Source: Haliclona indistincta (taxonomy: Eukaryota; Porifera; Demospongiae; Haplosclerida; Chalinidae). From it: a stretch of 64,000 nucleotides of DNA. The stretch covers positions 6,958,996-7,022,995 of the forward strand of contig OZ024787.1 in assembly GCA_964017065.1 (NCBI GenBank). Reading direction: 5' to 3'. Shown piece after piece: positions 43,078-54,700 of this stretch. Within the stretch, counting starts at the first letter, position 1. Each line of letters starts with the position of its first letter. The notes beneath the pieces are model-generated. The model did no database searches. It saw only the letters and a list, made by a program, of their open reading frames with translations, and was not told the DNA's origin. Made by a program: the position numbers and the translations under genes.

Positions 43078-43565
43078 TTTGCCCTCATTATGCAGCATCC
43101 GGTGACTTCTTGGGCTTGTCATATAATATTATCAGCACAAGTTTACATAAAATAACATTGCGTGGGCGAAAGGGTACCCGCCAACTTAATAAACTTTTGC
43201 CCTCATGATGCAGCATCCGGTGACTTCGTTGGGCTTGTTATATAATACTTTTGCCCTCATGATGCAGCATCCGGTGACTTCGTTGGGCTTGTTATATAAT
43301 ACTTTTGCCCTCATGATGCAGCATCCGGTGACTTCGTTGGGCTTGTTATATATAATACTTTTGCCCTCATGATGCAGCATCCGGTGACTTCGTTGGGCTT
43401 GTTATATATAATACTTTTGCCCTCATGATGCAGCATCCGGTGACTTCGTTGGGCTTGTTATATATATAATATTATCACCACAAGTTTACATTGCGAAAGA
43501 GTACCCGCCACCTTAATAAACTTTTGCCCTCATGATGCAGCATCCGGTGACTTCGCTGGGCTTGC
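43078..43565. repeat. Minisatellite, about 55-60-bp unit
   Basis: Seven units centred on TTTTGCCCTCATGATGCAGC ATCCGGTGACTTCGTTGGGC-type sequence, separated by TTATATATAATA spacers of variable length. The middle five are nearly identical; the outer ones have longer spacers with CACAAGTTTACATAAAATAA. No coding role. Confidence 0.95.
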
Positions 43566-44046
43566 GCATGCAGGAACGAGGAAGTGGTTTGCCATAGCGA
43601 ACTACATATTAGTCATTGGCACCAGGATCACGTGCACCACCATGCAATAGATCTAGAGGTGAGGTTTAGGTTTAGATTCACGTCGACGGTGAACGATCGA
43701 ACGTGAACGCTAAATCGTGACGTCACGCTTTTTTCATTGAGGGCAGTACAAAATTGAATCCAGTCGCCGTTAAATCGCTCGTCTACAGCCCCTTTTTGGC
43801 GTTAGCAAACGTGGTTATGCGACCAGTCTAGACCAAAGTAGAGCTTACTTTTTTATACGAGTTTGTACACAGTTCCAGACAGGGAATGAAAGAGCAGGTA
43901 CAGGGTGAGAACCAACTAGCGGAATGCTAATACGAGTGGTGAAACCCAAAAATAAATAATAGATAAATAAGTTGAGGAGCAATTAGGTGAGTTAAAAAGG
44001 TTGAAATAAGAAAACAGTTTCTGTGTTATGGGAAATAGCTTTTTTA
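43566..44046. other. Spacer, no gene seen
   Basis: Non-coding; a short GGTTTAGGTTTAG run at about 43664. Nothing else recognised. Confidence 0.4.
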
Positions 44047-46956
44047 AAGGTGGCAGTGCACTTAATTAATATTCAACACCCACGCAACGTGCATTTTATT
44101 ACAGCGATTTACATAACAGTATGGGGGAAATAATACATGTAGCGTCTGTGGCTGCTATCTCTTCTGTCGAGCAATAGATCGACGCGCAATACGCACGTGA
44201 CCAAGCAGTGGTTAGCGCACGTGACCAAGCACTAGCTTGAGTTTCGCCACACCGAATGGATCACGGAGAACACAATTTTGTCTGGAGTCATCGAAGAACG
44301 GTAAGCTCGTATAGGATCACAATTCTGTGCTTGCCAGATAATTATAACCGTCGTACAGGCCTACAAACAAGTGTGGGCGGGGCTCGTATGCACTGCATGC
44401 ATCTATGCGTAGGCGAGCTGATATGTACAGCACAACAATTATTTTTAGCTACAAGTTTAAAATTGTTAATAATTAAGAAAAGCCATCAACAACAGGAAAA
44501 CTAAACATATGGTGGAAACAAAGACGGCTTAGTACGTGCATAATATTGAACTGCTAAAAGAAAAAAGGACACAAACAAAAGATTTCTATCGAAATCAAGA
44601 GGACGTAGGGTTGTGAAATAAGCATGGAATGGTAACACGATTGACTTGCTATAACAGTAGACTTCCCCGATGCTCCCATACGTTTTGTTTCTAGTCCATA
44701 TTCAACAAGGTCACTCCACTCCTTGAGTATCGCCAGTTATCTATCTAAAATTAATCAATTCTCCTCTTCTTTCTTTCCTTCTTCAACTAAACTTTGGAAC
44801 AGTTTAAGTTATGATGTTGTTTCTTTATCTAACTTTTCGTCTTTTAAAAAATGTACTAAACCTTAATTTTTGTGCTGTGTGTTACTGTATACTTATAATT
44901 TTAGTGTAACTTTTTGTTATTTGGGGTGCATACCTCGTGTTAGCATTTTTTTGCTATTGTATGTATCCAGGCTTATGTCCAAAAAAAACAGACCGTAGAT
45001 CCCTACATCAGTGGCTGTACATAAGATCTATGTTTAATTGTCACAATACAATGCACGTCTGGTGTCAGTCAACAGCAACTAGCTGAACTAGCTATAGTCA
45101 GCCACTGATGTAGGGATCTATGGTCTGTTAGCAAGTCAATCGTGTTACCATTCCATGCTTGTTCCTTGTTAGTTTACATTGTGGACCAGTGTTATATTTC
45201 ACAACCCTACATCCTCTTGATTTCGATAGAAATCTTTTCATTTCTTGTTTAATTATCTGTAATCGAACAACTCAAGAAACTGATGGAGCTCGAATACATA
45301 ATTTTGTTGTGTGTACAAAGGTGCTTTCTCTTACTATCACTATACTGTTACTGCTACTCCTGTTGCTACAGAATATTGCATTACATGTCATGTCTTGTTC
45401 CTTAAATTATTATAGTAAGCGGTGGCGAGATCTTATTTATCATCCACACAGATGACCAGTAAATGCTGACCTCACTACACACATGATTCACTCAAGCTAA
45501 CAAGGTGGCAGTGCACTTAATTAATATTCAACACCCACGCAACGTGCATTTTATTACAGCGATTTACATAACAGTATGGGGGAAATAATACATGTAGCGT
45601 CTGTGGCTGCTATCTCTTCTGTCGAGCAATAGATCGACGCGCAATACGCACGTGACCAAGCAGTGGTTAGCGCACGTGACCAAGCACTAGCTTGAGTTTC
45701 GCCACACCGAATGGATCACGGAGAACACAATTTTGTCTGGAGTCATCGAAGAACGGTAAGCTCGTATAGGATCACAATTCTGTGCTTGCCAGATAATTAT
45801 AACCGTCGTACAGGCCTACAAACAAGTGTGGGCGGGGCTCGTATGCACTGCATGCATCTATGCGTAGGCGAGCTGATATGTACAGCACAACAATTATTTT
45901 TAGCTACAAGTTTAAAATTGTTAATAATTAAGAAAAGCCATCAACAACAGGAAAACTAAACATATGGTGGAAACAAAGACGGCTTAGTACGTGCATAATA
46001 TTGAACTGCTAAAAGAAAAAAGGACACAAACAAAAGATTTCTATCGAAATCAAGAGGACGTAGGGTTGTGAAATAAGCATGGAATGGTAACACGATTGAC
46101 TTGCTATAACAGTAGACTTCCCCGATGCTCCCATACGTTTTGTTTCTAGTCCATATTCAACAAGGTCACTCCACTCCTTGAGTATCGCCAGTTATCTATC
46201 TAAAATTAATCAATTCTCCTCTTCTTTCTTTCCTTCTTCAACTAAACTTTGGAACAGTTTAAGTTATGATGTTGTTTCTTTATCTAACTTTTCGTCTTTT
46301 AAAAAATGTACTAAACCTTAATTTTTGTGCTGTGTGTTACTGTATACTTATAATTTTAGTGTAACTTTTTGTTATTTGGGGTGCATACCTCGTGTTAGCA
46401 TTTTTTTGCTATTGTATGTATCCAGGCTTATGTCCAAAAAAAACAGACCGTAGATCCCTACATCAGTGGCTGTACATAAGATCTATGTTTAATTGTCACA
46501 ATACAATGCACGTCTGGTGTCAGTCAACAGCAACTAGCTGAACTAGCTATAGTCAGCCACTGATGTAGGGATCTATGGTCTGTTAGCAAGTCAATCGTGT
46601 TACCATTCCATGCTTGTTCCTTGTTAGTTTACATTGTGGACCAGTGTTATATTTCACAACCCTACATCCTCTTGATTTCGATAGAAATCTTTTCATTTCT
46701 TGTTTAATTATCTGTAATCGAACAACTCAAGAAACTGATGGAGCTCGAATACATAATTTTGTTGTGTGTACAAAGGTGCTTTCTCTTACTATCACTATAC
46801 TGTTACTGCTACTCCTGTTGCTACAGAATATTGCATTACATGTCATGTCTTGTTCCTTAAATTATTATAGTAAGCGGTGGCGAGATCTTATTTATCATCC
46901 ACACAGATGACCAGTAAATGCTGACCTCACTACACACATGATTCACTCAAGCTAAC
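44047..46956. repeat. Tandem duplication, 2 x 1,455 bp, apparently identical
   Basis: 44047-45501 and 45502-46956 match at every position I compared, with the second copy starting directly after the first. Each unit holds a dispersed-repeat fragment (about the first 350 bp; cf. 63770-64000) and a foldback MITE disrupted by a LINE fragment. The short open frames inside are repeated twice only because of the duplication and I do not call them genes. Confidence 0.96.
44578..45237. mobile_element. Foldback MITE with a LINE 3' fragment inserted (also 46033-46692)
   Basis: Arms AAGATTTCTATCGAAATCAA... and inverse pair around TAGATCCCTACATCAGTGGC. Compared with the clean copy at 49513-49890, the left arm is interrupted after GACTTGCTATAAC by about 330 bp. 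The plus strand of that insert reads a non-LTR ORF end (SSTKLWNSLSYDVVSLSNFS) plus 3' UTR. Confidence 0.85.
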
Positions 46957-47239
46957 AAAGTGCACCGGGGTCACATTGTACATACCAGCCAGGATGCCCA
47001 TGAACTCTTACAACCACCCACTAGAAGCTTTCAGGAAGACCACAACTGTCTTCAAAATGATGTCAAGTAAATGCAAGTAAAATGAGCTACCCAAACAGGA
47101 AAATCGACTTCAACATACACAAACCTACACAAAAGTTAATTGTATACCCAAATCTATGATGAACACACTCCTGTATCAACTCAAGAGAGGTGCTGAATTC
47201 CCAAATGGATTCAGTTTACACTGCATGCATGCAATGCAC
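46957..47239. other. Spacer, no gene seen
   Basis: Non-coding sequence after the tandem duplication; nothing recognised. Confidence 0.4.
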
Positions 47240-47660
47240 TTTTCATGTTCTTCGAGTGACAGTGTGGATTTAATCAATATTTTGTCAGAGATAGCAGCTT
47301 CATGTCATCAGAATGTGCACTACTTCTGTGTTTTTACATCAATGCCTTGAGGCAATTACTGCTAGCCACATTAAAAAATCGTAACATTGAACATTGAAAA
47401 ATTGAACAATATGGAGAAATTTATTGCTGTGTTAGTTGCAATGGAAGTCAGCGTATATATTGGAGCAGGATATGTGAGTGTGAGCGGGAGAGATGAGCAG
47501 GGAGTTGATGATGACTTAATTGGAGATGCTGATGCAAGGGATAAGCCATTCAAACCACATGTGAAACATGGGTTGTTGAGGATTCCTATAATTATAGTTC
47601 AATTAAATCAAGAGGACTGCATGCCCATAGGTCTCTCACTAATAAACGTAATATTATAGT
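47240..47660 (-). pseudogene. Relic of the 3' end of the secreted Cys-rich gene at 50070-51096
   Basis: Positions 47590-47640 match the last coding bases of that gene (GATTTAATTGAACTATA on the minus strand) with a 5-base insertion that breaks the frame. 47290-47370 matches its downstream flank (TGCCTTGAGCAATTACTGCTA). Intervening sequence is diverged. Confidence 0.5.
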
Positions 47661-47704
47661 AACATTGATTTAATAATCTAATCGTTATTTTGGCAATGCA
47701 TGCA

Positions 47705-48210
47705 TATTAGGGAGGCACGGTAGTGACTCCCTATGTAGGGATGAACGAGAAAACAAGATGGCGGCTACATACAATGTATTAGCGTTCAAACGCTGATATT
47801 TCACCTGGTGATGAATTTTATACGTCCATAGACACTTAGATCTGCTATCTGGCATTGCTCCATCTTACAGTAGCAAGGAGATTGCTCGAAATTGTTACTA
47901 AAGTGACGAACCTGGAAACGGTGAAAATCGAATTTCGTCATCTTCGTTTTCTTCTTCTTTCTTCAACTCGCCTAGTGCCTTTACGCGAGCAGTGCCGAGA
48001 CCAAAACACCCACGAACAGTCGTGAAATTCTCCTGGCATGTGCCTTTTGAACTTTGTTTTTAGCGTAACGGCGATATAAATTCAGCGAGTTCTCGATCGT
48101 GATCCATTGTCAGCTAAGTGTTCGACGCCATTAATGTGATTGCGCAATACGCACGTGACTAAGCAGTGGCTAGCGCACGTGACCAAGCTGCTAAGGTATC
48201 TCCGCGCCGT
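47705..48210. repeat. Dispersed repeat (copies at 63306-64000 and 44160-44400)
   Basis: Starts AGGGAGGCACGGTAGTGACT-CCCT, a small hairpin, then GATGAACGAGAAAACAAGATGG. About 500 bp align with 63306-63830 at high identity. Includes the motif ACGCACGTGACCAAGCAGTGG with CACGTG boxes. Non-coding; class unknown. Confidence 0.85.
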
Positions 48211-48340
48211 ATCAGTGGCGGATCCAGAGGGGGTTCCAAGGGTTCCATGGAACCCCCCTTTGCGCTCAATAATGATATTCACAAGCTATATTAATTGCCA
48301 TACCTTATGAGGAATTTAGTTTACACAATCATAACTAGGG
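48205..48340. mobile_element. hAT-like end CAGTGGCGGATCC
   Basis: CAGTGGCGGATCCAGAGGGG at 48211 directly follows the dispersed repeat; GGGGTTCC / GGAACCCC form an inner inverted repeat. The second end is not identified. Confidence 0.45.
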
Positions 48341-48614
48341 GTTGTCCCACATTCACCACGTGCAAGACTGGTAGCACTTAGCTAAAAATAACAAGTGAAT
48401 AAGAATTAGATGCGACAAGAACGCAAAATAGACGGATTTTGTCCGGAAGTGGGCGTGGTTTTGACAAAATTCGAGGGCGCGCAAGCGCGCCCATTTAACT
48501 AAGGTTCCGGTTAGGTACAGGAGGAATGCCGCATAATTAATATTCATAATTCAATTAACCACGCCCGTTCTTTGCTAGCTACTAAACCCTAAACCCTAAA
48601 AAACCTTCTCCTAA
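48341..48614. other. Spacer with AAACCCTAAACCCTAAA run
   Basis: Non-coding. A short telomere-like CTAAACCCTAAACCCTAAAA stretch at about 48582-48602, then TTCTCCTAACTGCGCAAAG, similar to 37200-37230. Confidence 0.45.
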
Positions 48615-48743
48615 CTGCGCAAAGTCGGGAGGGTATTCCTAACCCGGGCCTTCGGCCCTTGATAAGCCTAAGGATCGTCGGGAGGGTATCCTAACCCGGG
48701 CCTTCGGCCCTTGGTAAGCCTAAAGATCGTCGGGAGGGTCGTT

Positions 48744-49355
48744 TAGCCTCGTACCCAGGCTCTATTGTGTGGGCGGATTATAGAGCCTGGTTTATACTGT
48801 CTGCGCATGCGTTTAATTTTTTGCTTTTCCAAGAATATCACGGATTCTTGTTCATCCTTGTGTTATGTATACGCTAAGTGACGTCGAGTTTCCGGTGTGT
48901 GCTAATAGCTGAATGCTAACCCCAGATCTAAAGCAGGTCTCTCCAGAGCGCCAGTCTCTTCTCCTACTTATAACAATCGTGTTAGTCAGGTTGGCATCTG
49001 TAACAGTTATTTCTAACAGACTGCTGATTCGTGACGATATACGTCGGTAAGTTTGTTAATAACTGGATTTACTATGCACAGCGATGGCGATCGTGGCTCG
49101 TACATGGCATAAACAACACAGCAGTGTGATCTGGGACCGATAATCCTGTAGACTTGAGTCGCTTGACACTACTGCAGCTCTGTTATTGGTGCGCGCCATC
49201 TTATTTTGACGTCTTAGCTGCAAACAGGCTTATCAGTAAACGTCATTCGATCGTTACGCCCACCATCCACCCACTCAAATAATTGCAAATTCTGCCATAA
49301 TTAAGCGCATGCGCATACAGTATAAACCAGGCTCTAAAGCCTGGGGACGAGGCTA
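48744..49355. mobile_element. TAGCCTCGT-family MITE (612 bp)
   Basis: Ends TAGCCTCGTACCCAGGCTCT and CTGGGGACGAGGCTA. Flanks GAGGGTCGTT (48734-48743) and GAGGGTCGTC (49356-49365), 9 of 10 bases equal. A second inner inverted pair is at about 48785-48820 and 49295-49335 (GCGCATGC with GTATAAACCAGGCTC). No ORF. Confidence 0.88.
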
Positions 49356-49425
49356 GAGGGTCGTCCTAAACAGGGCCTTCGGCCCTACCTAAGGATCGTC
49401 GGGAGGGTTGTTGTGAACAGACCCT

Positions 49426-49490
49426 TAGCTTCGTACCCAGGCTCTATTGAGTGGGCGGATTATAGAATTTAGAGCCTGGGGACGAGGCTA
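49426..49490. mobile_element. 65-bp minimal member of the same MITE family
   Basis: TAGCTTCGTACCCAGGCTCT...AGAGCCTGGGGACGAGGCTA with exact 10-bp flanks AACAGACCCT at 49416-49425 and 49491-49500. Confidence 0.9.
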
Positions 49491-49512
49491 AACAGACCCT
49501 CTGGCCCTCACT

Positions 49513-49890
49513 AAGGATCGAAATCAAAAGGATGTAGTGATGAAGAAATCTATACCACTGGTTCACAATGTAAACCAACAAGGAACAAGCATGGAATGGT
49601 AACACGATTGACTTGCTAACAGACCATAGATCCCTACATCAGTGGCTGTACATAAGACTATGATCAATATTTTGTCACAAACAGCTGAATTCAATTCAAT
49701 GCATGTCAGGTGTCAGTCAACAGTAACTAGCTGAACTAGCTATAGTCAGGCCACAGCAGCCACTGATGTAGGGATCTATGGTCTGTTAGCAAGTCAATCG
49801 TGTTACCATTCCATGCTTGTTCCTTGTTGGTTTACATTGTGAACCAGTGGTAGATTTCTTCATCACTACATCCTTTTGATTTCGATAGAA
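49513..49890. mobile_element. Hairpin MITE, uninterrupted sibling of 44578-45237
   Basis: Left arm CGAAATCAAAAGGATGTAGT... and right arm ...ACATCCTTTTGATTTCG pair along about 150 bp. The centre holds CAGTCAACAGTAACTAGCTG. Compared with 44578-45237 it lacks the LINE fragment. Confidence 0.88.
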
Positions 49891-50069
49891 ATCTTTTTAA
49901 TTTACTTTACATGTATGGGTAGCTAGAATGTCCACTATTTCCTTCTGTGGTTTCACATGCAATGCCTTGAGCAATTACTGCTAACAACATTGAAAAAATT
50001 ATTATTGCATTTCTACTGCAAAGCTACTACAAGTACAACTTCTAAAAACATGTTACAGGTGTTATGAAT

Positions 50070-51096
50070 TTAGCGTATGTATAGTTCGATTAAATCAAGA
50101 GGACTGCCCAAAGGTCTCTCACTACTAAACAGCAGTCTCAGTTCAATATCACCATTTGCCGTCCCTAATGTCCTGTAGAACCACGGCATTCGACTGTTTG
50201 TACAACATGTAGTCTCAAGATTGTTGCACTGCATTCCATCCCACAATGGGTCGTCAGGATAGAGTACATCTAGTTGAGAAACATTAGTTCCAGATTCACA
50301 GTAGTAGTTATCACCGACAAATGATGATACATTTTGAGTACTTCCGTTGCTGCAGGGACAGTCGGTACTCTCTGCGGCATCATCATTTCTACCTACTGCA
50401 TACGTCCAGATATGCTGGCGAGGATTAGTACCGTGTGTTATGGACGTTCCATCAGTATACACTTCGTCAATATTGTCATTTAAAGAAAACCCTGATGGCA
50501 AGCCAAACTGATAGCCCTGCACTCTACCGCATACTTCAGAATATTCCAGTTCAAACGTAGTAAAGAATGTTCTTTGAACTATATTAGAAGAATCACGGGA
50601 ACAGAGAGTTAGACCAGATTGTTGAATTTGTGTCAGTCCTGTAGGGCAGGTTGCACCTGGTTGAGACATGTTGACAAATGCTACTCTTGTCCAGCCTCCC
50701 TCTCCATTGCAGTTTATGCCCTCCATATCGCAGTACACATTGGCTATTGTGCCATTGCTTAGCCCTAGCTGGTAGCTGCCTGATAGAGCAGATGGGTTGA
50801 TGCGATGAAGGTCCAGACAGCTTGCAATCTGTAGAAATTATAGCTGTGTATCAGGTTGAATAGTATAGCTTACTGGTGGGCAGGGTAGCGGTACACGCTG
50901 TCTTTTTCTTCTCAGTCCATTGCAAGCAAAAGCCATTATATTTTGATCACAGTCTTGTGTTCCTTGTTGAGTACATATTGTTGCTGCAAGATCAGAGAAT
51001 GATTATCAAGCAAGCAGGCACAAAAGACTAAACTAGCTTACCAGTTGCCTGCACAATGGACAACAGTAGACAGCAGAGCACTGCACAGTGAAACAT
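50070..51096 (-). CDS. Secreted Cys-rich protein, fibrinogen-like N-terminal fold (GGWTRVA type)
   Basis: Three exons, GT-AG, consistent phase: 51096-51042, 50983-50874, 50828-50070; 307 aa. Exon 1 is a signal peptide (MFHCAVLCCLLSIVQATG). Exon 2 is short, with three Cys and a basic RRKRQR stretch that could be a furin-type cleavage site. Exon 3 has IASCLDLHRINPSALSG, VYCDMEG and GEGGWTRVAFVNMS, the start pattern of fibrinogen-related/GGWTRV secreted proteins of marine invertebrates, then a Cys-paired body with several N-glycosylation sites. No membrane segment, so secreted. The family is known by motif only; ligand unknown. A relic of its end lies at 47240-47660. Confidence 0.82.
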
Positions 51097-51114
51097 ATTT
51101 GTAATAACAGTAGT

Positions 51115-51340
51115 CTGGTTACCACTCGTAGCTGTAATATTTTGCCTGATCTTGATTCCCAAAAAAGTGAAACTTGTGTTCCAATCATCAGGATGAAGTA
51201 CTGGGTTACTGTGTTTACCTCATTGCCAGCTGTGTTGTTTTTGACAGAAAGGGTCGTGCAACTGTTTATAACAACTGAACCACAGTCTGCAATATTATCT
51301 ATGATAGTATCAAAGCACCTTTGAAGATTGGTGGTAATGA
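51115..51340 (-). pseudogene. Beta-helix receptor fragment
   Basis: Plus-strand sequence matches parts of 53875-54250 (receptor 2), e.g. TTCCAATCATCAGGATGAAG and CAACTGAACCACAGTCTGCA, with internal deletions joining separate parts of the beta-helix region. Not translatable as a unit. Confidence 0.85.
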
Positions 51341-51354
51341 GTCGATAAGTACAC

Positions 51355-51665
51355 TGCTTGGCCGAATGACATATGGGTAGCTTAATTCTCCTTCCTAAGA
51401 CTGCTCCTCGGACTGCTAGCTAGCTATATAGCTCGATCACTAGCTGTCTCACGCTGGAAAACTCATCTCTTAATTGTCAATAGCTGATACTGTCGTGTTG
51501 TGGGCCAGTCTCTCCTGACCCGTAGGTGCGTCCTCCGGTCACCATCTCAGTCTGAAGACGCTGGGCAGTGCCATATAGATGATAGATCTATGGCAGTAGC
51601 CAGCTAGCTCTAAATGTCACGTGTCACGTGAGGGTTAATATTGACAAACCCCTCGACTTCATCAT
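51355..51665 (-). pseudogene. Relic of TANGO6 exon 1 start and promoter
   Basis: Positions 51355-51560 match 13960-14120 (GAATGACA..TGGGTAGCTT, AACTCATCTCT, GTCGTGTTGTGGGCCAGTCT, GAAGACGC) with frame-breaking indels. 51620-51660 matches the 5' flank at 14150-14195. It sits next to a receptor gene, as in the 5-14 kb locus. Confidence 0.85.
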
Positions 51666-51770
51666 AGTACATGTAACTGTTAGAAATAAAAATACTACAT
51701 TGTATATAAAAAGTAGTGTGGAAATACTTGATAATGTGACAAACAATACAGCAAACTACAGTGGTCAAAT

Positions 51771-54700
51771 TCAATCAAACAACTTATATTCACTAGGATG
51801 AAGTACACGATCAGCATATAGTTCATCATGAACATAGTTATCTAGTGAAACCTCAGTGGTGGTGGTAAGAGGAGCAATGGCTGGTTGATTCTCTAACTGT
51901 GAGTAATCCCTTTCATCATTTTCTGATTCATTACGCCGGGCAGTCCATGCTACACAAGCGCACCAGCAGCACTTAAGCAAACGATAGATGTTGTAAGAGA
52001 AGAGAACTAAGAAAGGCAAAAATAATGGACCAATGGTGACAAATAAACTAAAATTTGCAGAAGACAGTCCGCCAATTACTCCCATATAAAATATTATCAA
52101 AAAATCAATAATGTTGTGGAATTTCTGTTTGTATGGCTGTAGTAAAAGAATTATTCCAATCATTGCAACACTCAAACATGCTTCAGCTGTTCCTAATGGG
52201 TTCAAAGCGACATTCTGGACTTGAAAATAAATCACAGGACTAAGAAAAGTAACAAAGAATGCGACATAACAAAACCGAAACAGAAGATATATCCCAGCAA
52301 AGTACCTCCTCTCTTTACCATCTGTTGCACTGTTTTTAAAGCAACCTTGATAAGCATCCACTAGAGCATGTAAACCAGGCCTGTTCAACCTACACCAGGT
52401 CAGAAATTGTTGAAATATCTTCAAATGATACAATGAAACAACTGTCATTGGAAGGAGATTAAACACTATTAAACACAGCACGGCTATGGCACCCAGCGTG
52501 GCATGTACAGTCATAGTCTCCAATGGAGATGATGACTGTGCATCAATGGCTATAGATTGCAATAGTTTAGCAGAGACAGCTAGAAACCTCATATATGCTA
52601 ACAGAAGCAAACCAGCATATGTATCAATTAGTGAAGGTTGTATTTTGAGTTTACGCCATAAGTGAGCCAGTAGTCGATGGACTGGTCTAGTAGTGTACAC
52701 AACAAGCCTGTAGCCATTATTGTAGCACTGTATCCAAGTGTATGAGACTATAATGAACAAAAGAGGACAGGCAGCTGTCACATACTGGAGAAGAATAACA
52801 CCGACTGCAGTACGTATGCCAGGAATACAGAAAGGATCTCGATACAATGTTAGAAAGTTGAGATTCCAAATACTGTACACTGTGAGTGGAATACCTAAGA
52901 AATAATAATTGAAGTATACTAACCCTGTATTTGGTACCCAACCTGTGTATCCAAGTCCTGGAAATTGCAGTGTCACCATTTGACTGTATAGAATGAATGC
53001 ATTGAGATTTCCATTGACAATATTGATGTTGAAAACTGTTAAAATTGCCATCAAGATCAGAACTGGTAAAATTCCTAAACAAATGTAAATAGCAGCGTTA
53101 AATGGTTCACATTTGGCACAAGTGAAGTGTGGAAAGTTAATAGCGATGCCATAATCTGGATCTGTACAGCTTCCACAGATTGTAATGTAGGGGAATATGC
53201 ATCTGGACTTGTAATTTGATTCACAATCATAATCGTACGAAGAATAATTGTATTTTTCACCAACTGCATTGTAACAAACATACATGTACTGGTTGTTATA
53301 ATTAGGACGGCATTCACCATAGTCACAAGTAGTCTTGTTGTCACATAATTTGAATGCAATGTCCAAAACAATTCCATCAGGAAGTCGTGGTGGATGTACC
53401 AAGATTTGTGAAGTGTAGTTGTAATATTCATTGCTACAGTTAGTCTGCAATAGTACATCATGAGTCCCGCATGGTCTGTATGCTAGTTGATAAGGTAGGA
53501 GACAATTTGGTAGTGGAAAATAACTGCAATAACAATGCTCATAGGGGCTATAGCTATTGATAGTGAGTATGTCAGTAGCATCTGATAAGACATCAGTTTG
53601 AAGATAAGTTCGATTTGTAATATCGTGATCCCAAATATCAAATACTGTTATAACTCGAAATAAATTAATGCATTCTCCAGGATAGACTATATACTTTGTG
53701 AGACCTGATTTTTTAATATAATTTGGGCCTGATTTTAATTGGTTAAGACAGTAGTCTTTAACTCCTGAAGTGTCTCGATAAGACCATCCGTTCCAACAAA
53801 ATGCTGTTTGTTGCTTTGAGCTGTCAGACCATATGCAGGATTGTATTGAATCAATGTAAATTGAGTTCTCAAGACTGTAATAATTTGCTTGGTCTTGATT
53901 CCCAAAGAAAGTGAAACTTGTGTTCCAATCATCAGGATGAAGTGCTGGGTTACTGTGTCTAATGAAGCAATTTTCAGCTTCATCAAACTCACAAGTTTCA
54001 ACATAAATAGCACCACCATTATTGCCAGCTGTGTTGTTTTTGAAAGAAAGGCTCGTGCAATTGTTTACAACAACTGAACCACAGTCTGCAATATAGAGAG
54101 CTGCTCCATTGTGGGCAATGTTGTTGATAAACTGTAATTGAGTTGATGGTAACAGTTCAATTGATGATGAGTAGAGACCAAGAGCTGATAGACGGTTTCC
54201 AGAGAATATCAAAGCACCTTTGAAGATTAGTGGTAATGAGTCAATAAGTACACTGCTTGTGCAAGAATATCCACATTGGGCATTAGTAAAGTTACTGTCA
54301 CAAACTGTTGTAACAAGTAGTGGCCACCTATCCTTTTCTGATTGAGAAATGATAACAGATGACCCAGCTGATGCTGCATTTTTGTCAAATGCACAATTGG
54401 TGATAAGTAATTTATTACCAGTGGGCGAACAATGATGATCAGTATCCCTTTGTGCATAAACAGTGATACCGCCACCTTTTTTAGCTTCATTTAAGATAAA
54501 TTGAGCTGAGTTTATGGTAACAGTGTTATTAAATGGGTAGTTAGCTTTGATAGCAACGTAAGTAATGAAGACACCTCCGCCACTTGTAAATGCATCTGTC
54601 ATTGCCATTGCCTTGTTTCTTGCTACCCGGGTGTTTGCTACGGAAACATTGTTGCCTTTTGTACCATCGTGGAAGACGAGAAAGATACCTCCTCCGAACT

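Larger units (their letters stand above)
48615..49520. repeat. GC-rich minisatellite interrupted by two MITEs
   Basis: Units of about 52-57 bp: TCGGGAGGGT..CCTAACCCGGGCCTTCGGCCC..AAGCCTAAGGATCG, with the hairpin GGGCC-TTC-GGCCC. The array is split by insertions at 48744-49355 and 49426-49490. Confidence 0.9.

Noticed and set aside
43078..43565. CRISPR-like regular array
   Set aside because: Spacers are AT-rich, not unique, of variable length; the genome is animal. It is a minisatellite.
44256..46910. Two pairs of identical 82-aa and 98-aa ORFs as a duplicated gene
   Set aside because: They lie in MITE, LINE-tail and dispersed-repeat sequence and are identical only because the 1,455-bp segment is duplicated. 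No domain or splice support.
48582..48602. Telomere or telomere-like site (CCCTAAA)
   Set aside because: Only about three units, embedded in other repeats; animal telomeres use TTAGGG. Likely part of a repeat family also seen at 37200-37230.
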